Assembly (NCBI GenBank): GCA_045541115.1
Contig: JAZQIM010000005.1
Span: 1-30,914 of the forward strand
Direction of reading: 5' to 3'
DNA length: 30,914 bases
From: Aphodoplasma sp045541115
GTDB lineage: Bacteria > Bacillota > Clostridia > UBA1381 > UMGS1253
Shown: positions 1 to 6,529 of the stretch, piece after piece
How the letters are laid out: each line of letters opens with the position of its first letter
How positions within the stretch are numbered: the first letter of the stretch is position 1
The notes under the pieces: generated by a model
Database searches by the model: none
Told to the model about the DNA's origin: nothing
Seen by the model: only the letters and a program-made list of their open reading frames with translations
Program-made: the position numbers and the translations under genes

Positions 1-37
1 AAATAATATTATTAAAAAAATTATAATAGAAAAAAAC

Positions 38-71
38 AATAAAGACGCGATTTTTCACAATCAGCGTCTTT
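38..71 (-). terminator. Intrinsic terminator after the TetR gene
   Basis: AAAGACGC (41-48) pairs with GCGTCTTT (64-71), with extra GATT/AATC pairing inside the loop. Read on the minus strand, the stem is followed by ATTGTTTTTTT. It lies about 110 nt beyond the stop of the leftward TetR gene and probably ends the response regulator-kinase-TetR transcript. Confidence 0.7.
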
Positions 72-182
72 ACTGTTTAAGGGGAAAATATATGAAGAAG
101 ACTTATTACATTTTTTATTATAAAACGTAATTGTGACGCTGGTGTGAACAAATAAAAAATAATTATTAAACAAAATAAAAAA

Positions 183-809
183 CTATTTTAAAAGATACGA
201 CAAAATACAATCACAAATGTGCTCAATTCTTTTATTGAGCAATTCTTCTTCATAAAAATTAGTATTAAATATTTCCGAAAGAGTAAATCTGTTCGAAAAA
301 TAAGAAAAACAAAAAGCAATTGTGTCAAATATGACACTTTCTATATCAATATCCTCTCTGAAAACGTTTTCTTCAATACCGCGCAAAAGTATTTTTCGGA
401 TTTTGTCATAAACAGGTTTTTTGATTTTGCCAAGTGACATACTCTTTGCAAAAACGGCTTCGTTTAGATTTTCCCACATCATTATTTTTACAAATGTCGG
501 GTTGTTATATAAAAACATAAAGTTTGAATAAATAATTTTTTTGATTGCTTCGATACATCCGGCGTCTTCATCAATGTATGATATTTCAAATTCGCCCATT
601 TTATCATACACATTTTTAATTACAGCTTTATATAAATCTTCTTTGTTTCCAAAATATGCGTAAATCATACGTTTGTTTACGCCGGAAATTGATGCAATCT
701 CATCTACGCGTGCGCCGTAAAAACCTTTTTCGGAAAAACATTTTTCGCTTGCACTTAAAATCTTTTCTTTTGTTATATCAGGATTTCTTAAAATCTTTTT
801 CATTAACAA
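183..809 (-). CDS. TetR/AcrR family transcriptional regulator
   Basis: A 208-residue protein with the usual TetR length and layout. An N-terminal helix-turn-helix (about residues 12-58) contains the family pattern ITKEKIL..A, GARVDEIA, and GVNKRMIYAYFGNKEDLYKAV. The C-terminal helical part would bind an unknown ligand. The listed start is a TTG about 6-7 nt after an AAAGGGG Shine-Dalgarno; an ATG two codons further in (803) is the alternative but has longer spacing. Only 10 nt separate it from the upstream histidine kinase stop, so the two are probably co-transcribed. This is unusual, since WalRK-type operons normally continue with walH/walI/walJ. The target is unknown: TetR proteins are usually local repressors, but no divergent target gene adjoins it. 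Family assignment is confident; function is not. Confidence 0.85.
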   Translation of the reverse strand: MLMKKILRNPDITKEKILSASEKCFSEKGFYGARVDEIASISGVNKRMIYAYFGNKEDLYKAVIKNVYDKMGEFEISYIDEDAGCIEAIKKIIYSNFMFLYNNPTFVKIMMWENLNEAVFAKSMSLGKIKKPVYDKIRKILLRGIEENVFREDIDIESVIFDTIAFCFSYFSNRFTLSEIFNTNFYEEELLNKRIEHICDCILSYLLK

Positions 810-819
810 AAATGCCCCT

Positions 820-2628
820 TTAATTTTTTTTCGCTCTTATAGGAAGTGTTATCATGACTTCGCAGCCTGCTCCGGCATCAGATTGTATCGATATTTTTCC
901 GCCGTGTGCCTCAACAATTTCCTTTGCAATTGCAAGACCAAGACCCGTACCGCCCATTTTTCTCGTTCTTGCCTTATCGACTCTATAAAATCTTTCAAAA
1001 ATTCTTTTTACATCGGCTTTCGGGATACCGATACCGTTGTCTTTGACTTTTATATATATTTCGTTATATATCTTTCCTGCAAAAACTTCAATATGTCCGC
1101 CGTCATGAGTATATTTAATTGAGTTTGAAATGAGATTTGTGAGTACTTGTTCGAGTTTGTCTGCATCTCCCTTATAGGGCGGAATTTCCGTTGTAAAAGA
1201 GCACGTGAGTGTATGTTTGTGATCTTTTGCCGTAATAGAGAGCTTTTCAACAACGCTGCTTACAAGGTGTCTTATATCAATAACGTCTTTTTTAAGAGTA
1301 TCTTTGCTGTGGTCAAGACGAGAAAGCGTCAGAAGGTCTTTTACGATTCTTGTCATTCGGTCAACTTCAGAATTTATAACCTCTAAGAAGCGATGCTCCA
1401 TACCTTTTTTATCTGTTGTTTCAAGAAGTGTTTCGGTATAAGATTTTATTGTTGTAAGAGGCGTACGTATTTCGTGAGAAACGTTTGCAACAAATTCACG
1501 GCGGGAATTATCAAGCTTTTGCTGTTTTGTAATATCCTGAATCGCAACGACAACGCCGCCAATTTTGCCTGTTTCTTTGTCTTTGACCGACATAAACGCG
1601 GCAAAAAATGCCCTTAAAATCTGACCGCTTAAAGCAATTCTTCTTTCAAAAGTTTTGTTCTTTTCAAGATATAATATATCGCCTAAATTTATTTTTGCAC
1701 CGATATCGGCAAAGAGCTGGTTAAACTCAACGATATCTTCTCTGTAAATTGAGAGCATTCTTTTTGCTGCAGGGTTTATGTGAATAATTTTTCCGTTCGA
1801 ATCAAACGCAATAACACCGTCAGTAAGATTTACAAGAATTGTTTCGAGTTTTGTTTTTTCGCTCTCCATTTGTCCGAGCGTTTTAAAAAGCTCTCTTGAC
1901 ATAAAGTTAAATGTATCAGACAAAATTCCGATTTCATCGTCTGATTTTTTTGCATTAAGATAGCTTTCGGGCTCTTCAAATCGCGCGAGCTTTTCGGCTC
2001 TTTTTGTTAATGTAACAATCGGTTTTGTAATATTTTTTGAGAGAAAATAACCGAGAATGAGTGATATGAAAACGCCTAATCCGAGCGCCTGAATTATTAT
2101 AAGAAATATGCTTTCAATAACGCTTGCCACTTCGTCTTTGTTGTCTTTGATATAGATAATATATTTAACTGTGGAATCATGAATTACAGGGTATGCATAG
2201 TCCATAAAGCTGCTTTGACTATTCATGCTGTTTCCAGGCGCACCATTCATCGCGGCAATTATATTTGGTGTTTTTTCAAACAAATCGCCTGTCTGTGGGT
2301 CGGAGCCATCGAGATACTCCGCTGTTTTTGAATCTAAAATATAGTAGTTTCTGTTCTGGTTTATGCCGAGTCTGCCCGCATCGGAATATGTATTGATTAT
2401 TTCTGTAATTTTTGAAAGAGAGTTTGTTTTTGCTGCAGCGTCGGTAAGCTGTTTTGATATTTGTGCATCAGAAAAAACGACGTCCATTTCGTTTGAAAAG
2501 CGCTGTGAATAAAACTCCCCTACTTCTGTGATAAGGACTGTGCCTGCAATAATCATGACAGACAAGACAAGGAGCACAAACATTATTACGATTTTCCATT
2601 GTAAGCTCTTAAACATATCTTTCACCAT
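820..2628 (-). CDS. walK: WalK/VicK-like membrane sensor histidine kinase
   Basis: A 602-residue sensor kinase. Domains in order: TM1 about 13-34; an extracytoplasmic sensing region about 35-171; TM2 about 172-196; HAMP about 197-250; PAS about 260-365 (GVIAFDSNGKIIHINPAA); HisKA with the phospho-acceptor His385 in ANVSHEIRTPL; and an HATPase with an N box (NLISNSIKYT), G1 (DNGIGI) and G2 (GGTGLGLAIAKE). This is the WalK architecture of low-GC Gram-positives, which controls cell wall hydrolases and envelope homeostasis; PhoR-type kinases share it, so the specific name is an inference. It autophosphorylates and passes phosphate to the response regulator encoded just upstream. The start could be ATG at 2628 or ATG at 2616; the second has a weak GGTGAAAG just before it. 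No walH/walI regulators follow; a TetR gene does. Confidence 0.88.
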   Translation of the reverse strand: MVKDMFKSLQWKIVIMFVLLVLSVMIIAGTVLITEVGEFYSQRFSNEMDVVFSDAQISKQLTDAAAKTNSLSKITEIINTYSDAGRLGINQNRNYYILDSKTAEYLDGSDPQTGDLFEKTPNIIAAMNGAPGNSMNSQSSFMDYAYPVIHDSTVKYIIYIKDNKDEVASVIESIFLIIIQALGLGVFISLILGYFLSKNITKPIVTLTKRAEKLARFEEPESYLNAKKSDDEIGILSDTFNFMSRELFKTLGQMESEKTKLETILVNLTDGVIAFDSNGKIIHINPAAKRMLSIYREDIVEFNQLFADIGAKINLGDILYLEKNKTFERRIALSGQILRAFFAAFMSVKDKETGKIGGVVVAIQDITKQQKLDNSRREFVANVSHEIRTPLTTIKSYTETLLETTDKKGMEHRFLEVINSEVDRMTRIVKDLLTLSRLDHSKDTLKKDVIDIRHLVSSVVEKLSITAKDHKHTLTCSFTTEIPPYKGDADKLEQVLTNLISNSIKYTHDGGHIEVFAGKIYNEIYIKVKDNGIGIPKADVKRIFERFYRVDKARTRKMGGTGLGLAIAKEIVEAHGGKISIQSDAGAGCEVMITLPIRAKKN

Positions 2629-2653
2629 ACAGATTTATAGTATAAATAAATAC

Positions 2654-2673
2654 GGGCGACCATATGGCCGCCC
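2654..2673 (-). other. Intercistronic hairpin between response regulator and kinase genes
   Basis: On the minus strand GGGCG, G, CCATATGG, T, CGCCC folds into a near-perfect hairpin, with the central position a G-U pair. It sits in the 57-nt gap after the response regulator stop. The following sequence (GTATTTATTTATA) is not a proper U-run, so this is more likely an mRNA-stabilising or partial attenuating element than a full terminator. Confidence 0.5.
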
Positions 2674-2685
2674 CGAAAGCACAAA

Positions 2686-3396
2686 TTATTTTATATTGTC
2701 CTTGTTAAAGCAGTATCCAACACCGCGCTTTGTGACAATAAAGTTCGGAAGGCTTGGGTCATCTTCTATCTTCTCACGAAGACGTCTTATTGTAACGTCA
2801 ACAGTTCTTACGTCGCCGTAATATTCATAGCCCCACACCTTCTCTAAAAGCATTTCACGGGTAAACACTTTGTCGGGCTGTACTGCAAGGAATTTCAAAA
2901 GCTCAAACTCACGAAGCGTAAGGTCAACAACAACGCCGTCGCGACTTACTTCGTAGCGATCGAGATTTATGATTATTCTGCCGGCATTTACTACGTTTGT
3001 TGTCTCGGCGCTCACTTCGGGCTGCTCTGTATTTGAGCGTCTGAGATTTGCTTTGATTCTTGCCATAAGTTCGCGAACAGAAAATGGTTTTGTGATGTAG
3101 TCATCGGCGCCAAGCTCAAGGCCCAAAACCTTATCAACTTCTTCTTCGCGCGCAGTAAGCATCAAAATCGGGACAGAAGGTTTTTTCTCACGAACTTTGC
3201 GACAAACCTCAAAACCGTCCATTTTGGGAAGCATTACGTCAAGAAGAATGATGTCGGGGTTTTGCGACAAAGCAAGCTCTACAGCCTGCGCACCGTCATA
3301 TGCCTCGATAGTATTGTATCCGTCTTTCTCAAGATTGTATTTTAATATGTCGACAATAGGTCTTTCGTCATCAACTATAAGCACGAGTCTATCCAT
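2686..3396 (-). CDS. walR: WalR/VicR-like OmpR-family response regulator
   Basis: A 236-residue DNA-binding response regulator starting at the ATG at 3396, chosen because an ACGGAGGTAA Shine-Dalgarno lies just upstream and because MDRLVLIVDDE is the normal receiver N-terminus; the frame stays open 60 nt further upstream. The receiver domain (about 1-120) has the acidic pair D9-D10, the phosphorylation site D53 (LLDVMLP), T in LTARE and K in ITKPFS. The winged-helix Trans_reg_C domain (about 140-234) has LTLREFELLKFL, VDVTIRRLREKIE and the ending RGVGYCF, which closely matches WalR/YycF. It is the first gene of the operon with its kinase. In relatives it activates autolysin and cell wall genes; the divergent neighbour here encodes a wall hydrolase and is a candidate target. 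Confidence 0.9.
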   Translation of the reverse strand: MDRLVLIVDDERPIVDILKYNLEKDGYNTIEAYDGAQAVELALSQNPDIILLDVMLPKMDGFEVCRKVREKKPSVPILMLTAREEEVDKVLGLELGADDYITKPFSVRELMARIKANLRRSNTEQPEVSAETTNVVNAGRIIINLDRYEVSRDGVVVDLTLREFELLKFLAVQPDKVFTREMLLEKVWGYEYYGDVRTVDVTIRRLREKIEDDPSLPNFIVTKRGVGYCFNKDNIK

Positions 3397-3446
3397 AATA
3401 TTACCTCCGTTTTTCATTCTTTCAAAGAATAAACTCCTATGATAAT

Positions 3447-3475
3447 ATTGTACCAAATTTAAATAAAAGTTGCAA
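3447..3475 (-). promoter_or_regulatory. SigA-type promoter for the response regulator-kinase operon
   Basis: Minus strand: -35 TTGCAA (3475-3470), 17-nt spacer, -10 TACAAT (3452-3447), about 50 nt upstream of the response regulator start. Confidence 0.7.
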
Positions 3476-3536
3476 GAAAAATTGTAGTTTTATTTGAATT
3501 TTTGTTATTTTTTACTCTATAGGAATAAAATTTTTG

Positions 3537-3565
3537 TTGCGAAAGTTTACATAATGTGTTAGTAT
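3537..3565 (+). promoter_or_regulatory. Possible promoter for the cell wall hydrolase gene
   Basis: TTGCGA (3537-3542), 17-nt spacer, TAGTAT (3560-3565), about 50 nt before the gene. The match is moderate. If the gene is sporulation-specific, another sigma factor could read a different element here. Confidence 0.45.
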
Positions 3566-3616
3566 AAACATAAGTGCTACAAAAAATGCACCTGTTTTTT
3601 GAGGTAAGGAGGGAGT

Positions 3617-4462
3617 ATGATGAAAAAAATTATACTATTTTTATGCATCATGATTATGTGTTCTGTAAATGCACACGCATACACATACAAAACGCCCGAA
3701 AGAGATATCCCGGTTGACATTTTAGTAAATGGAGTATATATAAAAACTGACGCTGCGGCATTTATTGAAAATGAGTCGACATTTGTGCCGATACGTTTTG
3801 TAAGTGATGCGCTTGGAGCAGATTCGATTGAGTGGGATCCTGATACGGCTTGCGCTACGATTAAAAAAGGCGTAGATACGATTGTTCTGTACGAAAACAG
3901 AAATGACGCGTATGTAAATGGTAAAAAACATATACTTAGCGGTGAGGCAAAAACAGTAGGCGGAAGACTTTTTGTGCCGGTAAGATTTGTTTCCGAGAGC
4001 TTTGGTGCGCAGGTTGGCTGGGACGAGAAATATTATAATGTTCTGATAACTAAAGAAGGACAACAAGTCGCAGAGCATATGATAGACAGAACATATACAA
4101 ATGACGAGGTGTTCTGGCTTGCAAGAATTATACAGGCAGAAAGCTCAGGCGAGCCGTCGGAAGGAAAAGTGGCCGTAGGAAATGTTGTTTTAAACAGAGT
4201 AAAAAGCGGCAAGTTCCCGAATACAATCTATAATGTAATATTCGATATGAGATTCGGGGTGCAGTTTGAGCCTGTTATAAACGGCAGAATCTATAATAAC
4301 CCGTCAGATGAAAGCATAATATGCGCAAAAAGAGCGCTCCGCGGCGAAAACCTCGTAGGAGAAAGCTTATACTTCTTTAATCCGAGAATTGCATCGAGTA
4401 ACTGGATATCAAATAACAGACGCTACTATACAACAATAAAAAATCACGATTTTTATCTATAA
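3617..4462 (+). CDS. SleB-type cell wall hydrolase with a copper-amine-oxidase-N stalk domain
   Basis: A 281-residue exported protein. A signal peptide (about 1-21, ending near NAHA) precedes a copper amine oxidase N-terminal-like domain (about 30-135: a VNG..I pattern and repeated FVP(I/V)RFVS) of the type that decorates many clostridial surface proteins. A C-terminal Hydrolase_2/SleB domain follows (about 158-281), with LARIIQAESSGEPSEGKVAV, then VLNRV and a Tyr/Phe-rich end. SleB and CwlJ relatives are lytic enzymes that cleave spore cortex or wall peptidoglycan; the Glu of QAESSGEP is the expected catalytic acid. The substrate (spore cortex or vegetative wall) cannot be told from sequence. 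AAGGAGG lies 4 nt before the first ATG and 7 nt before a second (3620), which may be the true start. Its position, divergent from a WalR-like regulator, suggests wall-stress control. Confidence 0.87.
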   Translation: MMKKIILFLCIMIMCSVNAHAYTYKTPERDIPVDILVNGVYIKTDAAAFIENESTFVPIRFVSDALGADSIEWDPDTACATIKKGVDTIVLYENRNDAYVNGKKHILSGEAKTVGGRLFVPVRFVSESFGAQVGWDEKYYNVLITKEGQQVAEHMIDRTYTNDEVFWLARIIQAESSGEPSEGKVAVGNVVLNRVKSGKFPNTIYNVIFDMRFGVQFEPVINGRIYNNPSDESIICAKRALRGENLVGESLYFFNPRIASSNWISNNRRYYTTIKNHDFYL

Positions 4463-4465
4463 TAA

Positions 4466-4496
4466 AAGGGCAGAAAACTCTGCCCTTGCTTTTTTA
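4466..4496. terminator. Bidirectional intrinsic terminator
   Basis: AAGGGCAGA (4466-4474) pairs with TCTGCCCTT (4479-4487) across a 4-nt loop, with a T-run on the right and, read the other way, TTTTATTA on the left. It serves the converging hydrolase and UPF0126 genes. Confidence 0.85.
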
Positions 4497-5114
4497 TGCT
4501 AATGGAAGATTCCAGCGAAAATATGCTGAAAAACAACGTATGATGAATACGCATAATATGCCGGTAAGTGTCGCGATCCATACGCCCGATATATTATAGA
4601 GAAAATATGTAACGAGAGCGCCTGCAGCAGATGCACATGCATAAATATGTTTTTTGAAGATACACGGCATTTCGCATGCGAGCAAATCGCGGATTACGCC
4701 GCCGCCAACGCCTGTTATAACGCCGACAAACAAATTGAGAAACATGCCGCCATGGCCTGCACGCATACAGTATGTGACGCTCAGTGCGGTAAAAACACCA
4801 AGTCCAATTGAGTCCATTATAAAAATGACAACATCATACACTTTTTTGTTTTTAGTGAGTTTTTCGCGTATGTACGGGATAAAAATGATTGTTGAAACAA
4901 TCGTTGCAACGAGCGCAAAAACCGGATTTTTAAATGTTTCGGGAGGAAAGCTCCCCAAAGTTATATCTCGTATAAATCCACCGCCGACCGATGTTATTAT
5001 TCCAAGTACGATAACGCCGAAAATATCCATTCTCTTCTCGGTTGCAAGGATTGCTCCCGATGCGGCAAAGGCAATTGTGCCGATTATATTTAGTGCAAAA
5101 ATAAACTCATCCAT
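4494..5114 (-). CDS. UPF0126/TRIC-type membrane protein (two Gly-rich half repeats)
   Basis: A 206-residue, highly hydrophobic protein with about seven membrane spans. It carries two copies of the family repeat: one around residues 5-85 with SVGGGFIRDI and one around 90-170 with GVGGGVIRDLL. The GGG..RD motif in each half is diagnostic of this family (Pfam UPF0126, related to YicG and to trimeric intracellular cation channels). Members have been linked to ion or glycine transport, but the substrate here cannot be inferred. The start has a good TAGGAGGAT Shine-Dalgarno. It is a single-gene unit with its own promoter and terminator. Confidence 0.85.
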   Translation of the reverse strand: MDEFIFALNIIGTIAFAASGAILATEKRMDIFGVIVLGIITSVGGGFIRDITLGSFPPETFKNPVFALVATIVSTIIFIPYIREKLTKNKKVYDVVIFIMDSIGLGVFTALSVTYCMRAGHGGMFLNLFVGVITGVGGGVIRDLLACEMPCIFKKHIYACASAAGALVTYFLYNISGVWIATLTGILCVFIIRCFSAYFRWNLPLA

Positions 5115-5146
5115 TTTTTATATCCTCCTACATACTGCATGTGGAT

Positions 5147-5175
5147 AGTATAGCATAAAAATTTTGTGTTTTCAA
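5147..5175 (-). promoter_or_regulatory. Promoter for the UPF0126 gene
   Basis: Minus strand: TTGAAA (5175-5170), 17-nt spacer, TATACT (5152-5147), about 33 nt before the start codon. Confidence 0.7.
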
Positions 5176-5184
5176 ATTTTTTAT

Positions 5185-5216
5185 TAAAAAAATCCCCGTA
5201 TTATCATACGAGGATT
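5185..5216 (-). terminator. Intrinsic terminator of the orphan membrane protein gene
   Basis: AATCCCCGTA (5191-5200) and TACGAGGATT (5207-5216) pair fully only as minus-strand RNA, where the one mismatch becomes U-G. A run of U residues follows. It ends the leftward gene that stops at 5237. Confidence 0.75.
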
Positions 5217-5236
5217 TTCTAAAAGAGCCGAACAGT

Positions 5237-5833
5237 TTAGATGACAGAGTTGTTAGCTTTAATAACTGAATTTAATATCTGACACAAATTGTCAACGTCC
5301 TCAAAGCCTGGGAAAGTTATAATTTCATTTTCGGTTTCTATAATTAATGCCTTTGAATTCGAATTATTATTTTTTTTGCTAAAAACGTTTTTAATCGCGC
5401 TTGGCAATAATTCTTTGAGCGGCAAATTCTCTGACGTTTTATTATAAAAAATTCTTTTATCCGTCACTACAAGAATATCAAATTTTGATTGCTTATCAAT
5501 GGGGATATATATACAACATGCGTTTATAATTAATCCGATTCCCAAAAATGTACAGCATCTTAACAAATAAATTACGTTTTCAGAAAGATTTGAATATAAT
5601 TGAGCAACACCACTCTCAAAAAATGCTGCGAATCCTAAAAAAGTCATTATCATTCCTGGTATCACATAAGCCGCAGAAACTCCTTTAATAGCTTGATTTT
5701 TCTTTGCTTCAAACAAAATTTTTTCGTTTGGTTCAAGTGCTAAATTATTTATTTTATTTTCCTCGTCTTTTTTATTCTTTACACCCGCTAATATAATAAA
5801 AACAAATATAATTAACATCAATACAATATACAT
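5237..5833 (-). CDS. Hypothetical membrane protein, possibly with a bacterial PH-like domain
   Basis: Not recognised with confidence. 198 residues: an N-terminal membrane span (about 1-18), a charged linker (KNKKDEENK), the segment LEPNEKILFEAKK, two more membrane spans (about 52-72 and 88-110), then a soluble part with LVVTDKRIFYNKT and LIIETENEIITF. The pattern of a first strand with NEK(I)L, then a T(D/N)KRI strand, then the GFEDVDNLCQIL helix resembles bacterial PH-like (bPH/DUF304-like) domains, interrupted by a membrane hairpin. Base composition is clearly more AT-rich than the neighbours (runs such as NNNSNSK and many AAT/TTT codons), which may indicate later acquisition. A good AAGGGAGA Shine-Dalgarno precedes the ATG. 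It lies downstream of a terminated small RNA gene, so its own promoter may be in 5834-5937 or it may depend on readthrough. Confidence 0.6.
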   Translation of the reverse strand: MYIVLMLIIFVFIILAGVKNKKDEENKINNLALEPNEKILFEAKKNQAIKGVSAAYVIPGMIMTFLGFAAFFESGVAQLYSNLSENVIYLLRCCTFLGIGLIINACCIYIPIDKQSKFDILVVTDKRIFYNKTSENLPLKELLPSAIKNVFSKKNNNSNSKALIIETENEIITFPGFEDVDNLCQILNSVIKANNSVI

Positions 5834-5937
5834 AAATTTTCTCCCTTTCGTTTTACAATAATTTTTTTAGTGCATAATATAATTTCTTGTTTTGCACCTT
5901 TTTAGAGATACATTAACTCCTTTCAAATCTCTGTAAA

Positions 5938-5966
5938 TTAAAAAGTGCGCAGCCGAAGCCACGCAC
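5938..5966 (-). terminator. UUCG-capped intrinsic terminator of the small RNA
   Basis: As minus-strand RNA, 5966-5958 and 5953-5945 form a 9-bp stem closed by a C(UUCG)G tetraloop and followed by UUUUUAAUUU. Two positions in the stem pair only as G-U on the minus strand; they would be A-C mismatches on the other strand. This fixes the direction of transcription. Confidence 0.85.
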
Positions 5967-6106
5967 GAAAAATGCATAACTCCGATTGTTACCACACAAA
6001 TCTCGACATCTCATACAAGTATGCGAAAATAGAGCATGCATTTTTACCAAAAAGTAAAAAAATACACACTTATATGAGAAATGTCAAATATTAAGATTTA
6101 TGTGGT
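5938..6106 (-). ncRNA. Candidate free-standing small RNA of about 168 nt, 6S-like long hairpin
   Basis: It has a promoter at the expected distance, a predicted +1 at A6106, and an intrinsic terminator ending near 5938. The RNA folds as one long irregular hairpin. A closing stem of 15 bp pairs 6108-6094 with 6003-5989, starting at the 5' end. An asymmetric bubble follows (8 nt at 6093-6086 against 1 nt at 6004). Next is a 5-bp stem (6085-6081 with 6009-6005), a 2-nt bulge, and an 11-bp stem (6078-6068 with 6020-6010). The apical region holds a 7-bp hairpin (6060-6054 with 6047-6041). All non-Watson-Crick positions in the long stems become G-U only on the minus strand. No ORF fits. A 5' end paired to a 3' region around an internal bubble recalls 6S RNA, but I do not recognise conserved 6S sequence. 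The alternative is a leader of the gene at 5833-5237, though no antiterminator partner for the terminator was seen. Confidence 0.6.
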
Positions 6107-6112
6107 AAATAT

Positions 6113-6141
6113 AGTATAACACACTAAGAAATAAATTGCAA
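6113..6141 (-). promoter_or_regulatory. Promoter of the small RNA
   Basis: Minus strand: TTGCAA (6141-6136), 17-nt spacer, TATACT (6118-6113). The predicted start falls at the base of the long RNA hairpin. Confidence 0.75.
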
Positions 6142-6151
6142 GAAAAAAATA

Positions 6152-6171
6152 AGCTTTGCGCAAGCAAAGCT
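6152..6171. repeat. Perfect 8-bp hairpin
   Basis: AGCTTTGC (6152-6159), GCAA loop, GCAAAGCT (6164-6171). No U-run flanks it. Role unknown. Confidence 0.6.
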
Positions 6172-6225
6172 ACCATAATTATTAATTATTCATCAGGGGA
6201 GCGACTTCATCATTCATTATTCATT

Positions 6226-6320
6226 AAAAAATCCTGTCGAACTTAATGAATGATGAATATTGAATAATGAAAAATGAATAATACAAAACAAAAAAATCCT
6301 ATCTTTCGACAGGATTTTTT
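6226..6320. repeat. 16-bp perfect inverted repeat overlapping the tRNA terminator
   Basis: AAAAAATCCTGTCGAA (6226-6241) recurs exactly inverted as 6305-6320, which is one arm of the tRNA-array terminator. The space between is filled with low-complexity ATTCATT/AATGAAT sequence (from about 6181 to 6282). It may be a relic of terminator duplication and inversion, or of a small palindromic element. There are no genes here. Confidence 0.7.
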
Positions 6321-6321
6321 T
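6290..6321 (-). terminator. Terminator of the tRNA array
   Basis: A 14-bp stem (6321-6308 with 6303-6290 as minus RNA) with a GAAA tetraloop. One pair is G-U only on the minus strand. The stem starts 5 nt beyond the last tRNA CCA, and the A-rich/U-rich arms supply the U tract. Confidence 0.85.
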
Positions 6322-6325
6322 GTTT

Positions 6326-6402
6326 TGGTGGGCCTTCAGGGACTCGAACCCCGGACCGACCGGTTATGAGCCGGTTGCTCTAACCAACTGAGCTAAAGGC
6401 CC
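6326..6402 (-). tRNA. tRNA with CAT anticodon (tRNA-Ile2 or elongator tRNA-Met)
   Basis: 77 nt with encoded CCA. Acceptor GGGCCTT pairs with AAGGCCC; D arm AGCTCAGTTGGTTAGAGC; anticodon loop CTCATAA on an ACCGG/CCGGT stem; T arm with GGTTCGAGTCC. A CAT anticodon can mean elongator Met, or Ile2 after lysidine modification by TilS. The GG(G/A)CCTTTAGCTC start resembles the B. subtilis Ile2 tRNA, but this does not settle identity. Last gene in the array. Confidence 0.93.
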
Positions 6403-6412
6403 GAAATACCAA

Positions 6413-6440
6413 GCGCTGTCAAACGTGTTGACAGCGGCTT
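6413..6440 (-). other. Inter-tRNA processing hairpin
   Basis: Between tRNA-Glu and the CAT tRNA, CGCTGTCAA (6414-6422) pairs perfectly with TTGACAGCG (6428-6436) across a 5-nt loop. It is a plausible RNase III/RNase Y processing structure. The embedded TTGACA has no matching -10. Confidence 0.5.
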
Positions 6441-6450
6441 GAAAAACATA

Positions 6451-6525
6451 TGGTGACCCGTACGAGAATCGAACTCGTGTTACCGCCGTGAAAGGGCGGT
6501 GTCTTAACCGCTTGACCAACGGGCC
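6451..6525 (-). tRNA. tRNA-Glu (TTC)
   Basis: 75 nt with encoded CCA. Acceptor GGCCCGT; anticodon stem CCGCC/GGCGG with loop CTTTCAC, giving anticodon TTC; T arm GAGTTCGATTCTC. Confidence 0.96.
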
Positions 6526-6529
6526 ATAT

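Noticed and set aside
92..130. 12-residue ORF after an AAGGGG site (MKKTYYIFYYKT)
   Set aside because: A ribosome-site-like sequence precedes it, but it is too short to support by itself and no promoter was seen; left as a possible chance ORF.
4654..5148. 164-residue plus-strand ORF
   Set aside because: Antisense shadow of the UPF0126 gene; its Pro/Thr-rich reading reflects the complementary codons.
5834..6112. Riboswitch controlling the gene at 5237-5833
   Set aside because: A terminator is present, but no sequence in the upper fold complements its 5' arm to act as antiterminator, and no known aptamer core was recognised; a free-standing RNA is preferred.
6181..6282. CRISPR-like array in ATTCATT-rich sequence
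   Set aside because: The units are short, irregular and in both orientations, without constant spacers; no cas genes are near.
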